A stretch of 6,014 bases of DNA from CAMPJU01 sp036675265 (GTDB lineage Bacteria; Pseudomonadota; Gammaproteobacteria; Xanthomonadales; Xanthomonadaceae): NCBI GenBank assembly GCA_036675265.1, contig JAKFFJ010000030.1:1-6014 (forward strand). The letters are read 5' to 3'. Position numbers and translations under genes: made by a program. The notes beneath the pieces are model-generated. The model was not told the origin of the DNA. It saw only the letters and a list, made by a program, of their open reading frames with translations, and searched no databases. Of the stretch, positions 4,876 to 6,014 are shown piece after piece. Position 1 is the first letter of the stretch, and each line of letters starts with the position of its first letter.

Positions 4876-6014
4876 ATGCCGACACTCGACCGCCGCCAGT
4901 TCCTGCAACTGGCCGCCGCGCTGGGCGCGACGCTCGCCTGGGGCTGCTCCACCACGCGCCCCTCCTCCACCGGCTGGCGCGAGCGCCGCGACCTGTTCCC
5001 GCAGGGCGTCGCCTCGGGCGATCCCGACGACAACAGCGTGCTGCTCTGGACGCGTCGCCCCTACGAGGACGGCCGCGAGCGCGCCACGCTGCTGCTCGAA
5101 GTGGCGGAAGACCCGGGATTCGAACGCGTCATCGCCACCACCGCCGCGCCCCTGCTCGCCGCGTCCGACTGGACCTGCCGCGTGCTGGTCGGCGACCTGC
5201 CGGCGGCCGGCGAGTACTGGTACCGCTTCGTGGACGAGGACGGCAACGGCAGCCGCATCGGCCGCACGCTGACCGCGCCCGCGCCCGACGACCCACGCCC
5301 GGCGCGCTTCGCCTTCGTCAGCTGCCAGAGCCTGCCCGAGGGCGCGTTCAACGCCTACCGGAAGATGATCTTCGAGGACGAGCAGGCAGCGCCCGACGAG
5401 CGCCTCGGCTTCGTGCTGCACCTGGGCGACTTCATCTACGAGGTCATCCAGACGCCGGAGCAAGTGGCGGAGAACGGCAAGCGCTACGACCGCACCATCA
5501 CCTTCCCGGTGCAGTTCAAGGACGGCCGGCCGGTGGCGGGCAACCGCTTCACCGCGGCCGGTTCGCTGGACGACTACCGCGCGCTCTACAACGCCTACCT
5601 GCGCGACCCCGACCTGCAGGACGCGCGCGCCCGCTGGCCGTTCGTGGCGATCTGGGACAACCACGAGTTCTCGTGGCTGGCGTGGCAGTCGATCATGTCG
5701 TTCCCCGGCGAGGGCACGGTGCCGGGGCAGCAGCTGAAGGTCGCGGCGAACCAGGCCTGGTGGGAGTTCCAGCCGATGCGGGTGACGCCGCCCGGCAAGC
5801 CGCCGGACCGCTTCGACGCGCCGGATGTGATGGATACGCCGGTCACCGAGTTCGACGAGCACGGGCTGGGGCTCGAGCCGAACAACCTCGCCGCGATCGA
5901 AAGCCTGATCGCCTACCGCGCCCTGCGCTGGGGCCGGCACATCGACTTGTTCGTGACCGACCAGCGCAGCTTCCGCGGCAAGGACCCGTCGGACCAGACC
6001 GAGCTCGGCCCGCT
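4876..6014 (+). CDS. phoD: PhoD-like alkaline phosphatase/phosphodiesterase, 3' end outside the window
   Basis: The first 379 residues of a PhoD-family metallophosphatase are present and the frame is open to the window end. PhoD enzymes use an iron and calcium site to release phosphate from monoesters and diesters outside the cytoplasm. The N-terminus M-P-T-L-D-R-R-Q-F-L is a twin-arginine signal followed by an Ala/Leu core, so export by Tat in folded form is expected. Cys24 after A-W-G could be a lipid site, though Trp at that position is unusual. Residues 40-135 form the PhoD N-terminal beta domain (LFPQGVASGDPDDNSVLLWTR). The catalytic domain shows F-V-S-C-Q-S (Cys150), H-L-G-D-F-I-Y-E (Asp185, Tyr188), I-W-D-N-H-E (261-264) and T-D-Q-R-S-F-R (361-367), all typical of metal-binding positions. 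The ribosome binding site is weak. Phosphate-starvation control is common in the family, but I see no clear Pho box. Confidence 0.9.
   Translation, partial: MPTLDRRQFLQLAAALGATLAWGCSTTRPSSTGWRERRDLFPQGVASGDPDDNSVLLWTRRPYEDGRERATLLLEVAEDPGFERVIATTAAPLLAASDWTCRVLVGDLPAAGEYWYRFVDEDGNGSRIGRTLTAPAPDDPRPARFAFVSCQSLPEGAFNAYRKMIFEDEQAAPDERLGFVLHLGDFIYEVIQTPEQVAENGKRYDRTITFPVQFKDGRPVAGNRFTAAGSLDDYRALYNAYLRDPDLQDARARWPFVAIWDNHEFSWLAWQSIMSFPGEGTVPGQQLKVAANQAWWEFQPMRVTPPGKPPDRFDAPDVMDTPVTEFDEHGLGLEPNNLAAIESLIAYRALRWGRHIDLFVTDQRSFRGKDPSDQTELGP

Noticed and set aside
4813..5940. 375-residue minus-strand open frame opposite phoD
   Set aside because: It is antisense to a frame with a Tat signal and all expected PhoD metal-site motifs. 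Its own translation shows no family motif.

Overview
The window is GC-rich (roughly two thirds G+C) with dense, mostly co-oriented bacterial genes. The alanine-zipper lipoprotein next to an L,D-transpeptidase, the Tat-exported PhoD-type phosphatase and the base composition suggest a gammaproteobacterium of the Lysobacter/Luteimonas/Xanthomonas group. That placement is an inference from gene style, not a database match.

Layout: (1) The last 23 codons of a plus-strand gene end at 72. (2) A minus-strand envelope pair follows: a small Lpp/OprI-like lipoprotein (784-1044) and, downstream of it, a secreted YkuD-type L,D-transpeptidase (80-760). (3) A minus-strand, tightly coupled trio runs hipB (3283-3612), hipA (2000-3283) and an RluA-family pseudouridine synthase (1134-2000). 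Both junctions are TGATG, in which stop and start share one base. (4) A divergent intergenic region (3613-3830) holds an AT-rich block of about 130 bp at about 36% G+C with nested inverted repeats in front of hipB, then a GC-rich hairpin in front of the next gene. (5) A plus-strand SRAP (YedK/HMCES-like) gene with a coiled-coil insertion lies at 3831-4787. (6) A plus-strand PhoD-like phosphatase starts at 4876 and runs off the window, preceded by a strong stem-loop.

How the genes may work together: HipB is expected to repress its own operon and neutralise the HipA kinase, whose known target in E. coli is glutamyl-tRNA synthetase. The pseudouridine synthase is an RNA modifier apparently co-translated with that module, which gives an unusual translation-themed three-gene operon. 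The SRAP protein, transcribed away from the same control region, belongs to a family that caps abasic sites in single-stranded DNA. The lipoprotein and transpeptidase form a natural cell-wall/outer-membrane pair, but this lipoprotein lacks the C-terminal lysine used for peptidoglycan attachment in E. coli Lpp.

The points most worth a second look are the hipB-hipA-pseudouridine synthase coupling, the operator-like AT island shared with the SRAP gene, the SRAP coiled-coil insertion, and the lysine-less lipoprotein beside a transpeptidase. I found no CRISPR array, tRNA, rRNA or insertion sequence.
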